Assembly (NCBI GenBank): GCA_016711405.1
Contig: JADJSZ010000021.1
Location: 15,723 to 79,722 of the forward strand
DNA from: Candidatus Hadersleviella danica
GTDB taxonomy: Bacteria; Chloroflexota; Anaerolineae; Promineifilales; Promineifilaceae
Reading direction: 5' to 3'
Length of the DNA stretch: 64,000 nt
In this document: positions 62,643-64,000 of the stretch, piece after piece
Layout: every line of letters begins with the position of its first letter
Position numbering within the stretch: the stretch's first letter is position 1
Notes under the pieces: model-generated
Told to the model about the DNA's origin: nothing
Seen by the model: only the letters and a program-made list of their open reading frames with translations
Database searches by the model: none
Program-made: the position numbers and the translations under genes

Positions 62643-64000
62643 ATGACCCACACATGGCAAGATTACCTGACGGCCAACCACGGCCGCTTTTTAGAGGAGT
62701 ATTTCGACCTTGTGCGCATCCCCAGCGTTTCGGCTTTGCCCGAACACGCGGCCGATGTGCAACGGGCGGCCGAATGGGTGGCGGCCCGGCTCACGGCCGC
62801 AAGGGTGGAGCATGTGCAAGTCATGCCCACAGGTGGCCATCCCGTCGTTTACGGGGATTGGCTCCACGCGGGGGCGGACAAGCCCACCGTCCTGATTTAC
62901 GCCCATTTTGATGTGCAACCAGCCGACCCTCTTGAGCTATGGGAAACCCCGCCCTTTGAGCCGACGATGCGCGACGGCCGCATCTACGCCCGAGGCGCAT
63001 CCGATGACAAAGGGGGGTTGGTGACACCCATTTTTGCTGTGGAAGCGTTGTTGCAAACGACGGGCAAGCTCCCCGTCAACGTGAAATTTTGTTTTGAGGG
63101 GCAAGAGGAGATTGGTAGCCCGCAGTTGGATGGCTTTTTGGGGCAACACAAGGAACTGTTCGCGGCCGATGTTGTCTTTAGTGCCGATGGCTTGCTGTGG
63201 TCGGCCGAGCAACCGATGACTGTTCTGGGTCTAAAGGGGTTGACCGCCTTGCAGATAGATGTGTACGGCCCCAACAGCGATTTGCACTCGGGCTTGCACG
63301 GGGGCGTGTTGCACAACCCTATCGAGGCGTTGTCCAAAATTGTGGCTTCGTTGCGAGACGAAAACGGCCGCATCGCCGTGGCGGGCTTTTACGATGATGT
63401 GGTGGAGTTGGACGAGGCGGCGCGGTCGGCCATTGCCGCCGTGCCCAATGACGAAGAGGGGTATCGGCAACAGTTGGGCATCCCCGAGTTTTTTGGGGAG
63501 CCGGGCTACACGACGCGAGAGCGCAACTGGATTCGGCCGACACTGGAACTGAATGGGATGTGGGGTGGTTTCCAAGGCGAGGGCACGAAGACGGTTATTC
63601 CCAGCTCGGCCCATGCCAAAATTACCTGCCGACTGGTGGCCAACCAAAACCCCGCCCGCATTGCGGAGCAGATTGTGGCGCATGTGGCCGCTCATGCGCC
63701 GCGTGGGGTGCGGGTGGAGGCACGGCCGCTTCGGGCTGGCTCGGAGCCATACCTGATGGCGGCCGACCATTGGGGCAATGTGTTGGCGGCGGAGGTGTTG
63801 ACGGAGTTGTACGGCCGTCCACCCTACCATGTCTATGTGGGGGGCAGTATTCCCATCTGCACCTTTTTCCGCAAGCATTTGGGGATTGATATGGTGAATT
63901 TTGGCTGGACAGCGGGGGATGAGAATTTGCACGCGCCGAATGAGTTTTTCCGCTTGGAGAATTTCGGCCGTGGGATGCGGGGGTATGGGTTGTTGTTGGA
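62643..64000 (+). CDS. M20-family metallo-dipeptidase (3' end outside window)
   Basis: 452 complete codons are visible and the frame is open at the window edge. Zinc ligands and catalytic residues are in VLIYAHFDVQPAD (His, Asp), IYARGASDDKGG, CFEGQEEIGSP (catalytic Glu pair) and FSADG, with a final zinc His in GDENLHAPNE. The middle dimerisation domain (LHSGLHGGVLHNP) is present. It hydrolyses dipeptides or related amides (CNDP/PepV-like subgroup) in the cytosol. The length fits a ~455-residue enzyme, so only a few residues are missing. Confidence 0.94.
   Translation, partial: MTHTWQDYLTANHGRFLEEYFDLVRIPSVSALPEHAADVQRAAEWVAARLTAARVEHVQVMPTGGHPVVYGDWLHAGADKPTVLIYAHFDVQPADPLELWETPPFEPTMRDGRIYARGASDDKGGLVTPIFAVEALLQTTGKLPVNVKFCFEGQEEIGSPQLDGFLGQHKELFAADVVFSADGLLWSAEQPMTVLGLKGLTALQIDVYGPNSDLHSGLHGGVLHNPIEALSKIVASLRDENGRIAVAGFYDDVVELDEAARSAIAAVPNDEEGYRQQLGIPEFFGEPGYTTRERNWIRPTLELNGMWGGFQGEGTKTVIPSSAHAKITCRLVANQNPARIAEQIVAHVAAHAPRGVRVEARPLRAGSEPYLMAADHWGNVLAAEVLTELYGRPPYHVYVGGSIPICTFFRKHLGIDMVNFGWTAGDENLHAPNEFFRLENFGRGMRGYGLLL

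Noticed and set aside
1..64000. Insertion sequences, transposases, integrases or prophage genes
   Set aside because: None of the translated segments shows a DDE, HUH or tyrosine-recombinase motif; only non-coding repeat elements were found.

Overview
The window looks like a contig interior from a mesophilic Gram-negative-type or filamentous bacterium, most probably a Chloroflexota (Anaerolineae/Ardenticatenia-like). This is inferred from the gene mix and was not tested: NB-ARC/TPR proteins, fasciclin lipoproteins, a Ser/Thr kinase with a Pro/Thr-rich stalk, topoisomerase I with an N-terminal zinc ribbon, and a DprE1/DprE2-like pair. GC looks like 55-60% by eye. The palindrome CGGCCG, often as ACGGCCGT, recurs about every 170 bases in coding and non-coding DNA. 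I counted about 35 in the first 6 kb against about 3 expected at this GC.

Layout. 1-0.5 kb: the 3' end of a UvrA-type ATPase. 0.7-12.4 kb: an accessory region with three STAND ATPases (NB-ARC, HTH-NB-ARC and nSTAND1 with a C-terminal formylglycine-enzyme-like domain), a TPR protein, a tiny secreted Cys peptide, an MsbA-like ABC exporter, a small cytochrome c, a 21-bp tandem array and a low-GC gene of foreign look. 12.6-24 kb: a cytochrome c peroxidase/beta-helix fusion, tRNA-Thr, FtsW/RodA, a triple-FAS1 lipoprotein, TadA, alanine dehydrogenase, a CoA transferase, and a glycosyltransferase with its TetR regulator and operators. 24-35.5 kb: a PHP phosphoesterase, Ffh, a Ser/Thr kinase coupled to an unknown 813-residue protein, a SpoU methyltransferase, and a PlsC/SDR/FAD-oxidoreductase operon. 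35.8-42.4 kb: a housekeeping run rpsP-khpA-rimM-dprA-manC-topA. 42.4-53.1 kb: a 7TM-type histidine kinase with two single-domain response regulators, Sir2, TetR-SDR-monooxygenase, uridine kinase, a glycosidase-like lipoprotein and a second triple-FAS1 protein. 53.2-59.5 kb: a beta-oxidation operon (two acyl-CoA dehydrogenases, FadN-type 3-hydroxyacyl-CoA dehydrogenase/enoyl-CoA hydratase, thiolase) behind a promoter with a 17-bp palindromic operator. 59.6-62.5 kb: an AAA ATPase, DUF4276 and LRR cassette that could be a defence module. The window ends inside an M20 dipeptidase.

Two sequence-wide features matter for anyone using this annotation. First, at least twenty genes or gene parts need a single-base indel, nearly always in a short homopolymer, to read through, including rimM, ftsW, dprA and udk. 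This pattern fits unpolished long-read assembly better than real decay, so those genes are annotated across the frame breaks. Second, most gaps between genes hold an imperfect palindrome built from its own short repeated word, and five gaps hold copies of one 70-135 bp palindromic element with GGGCATGGTT ends.
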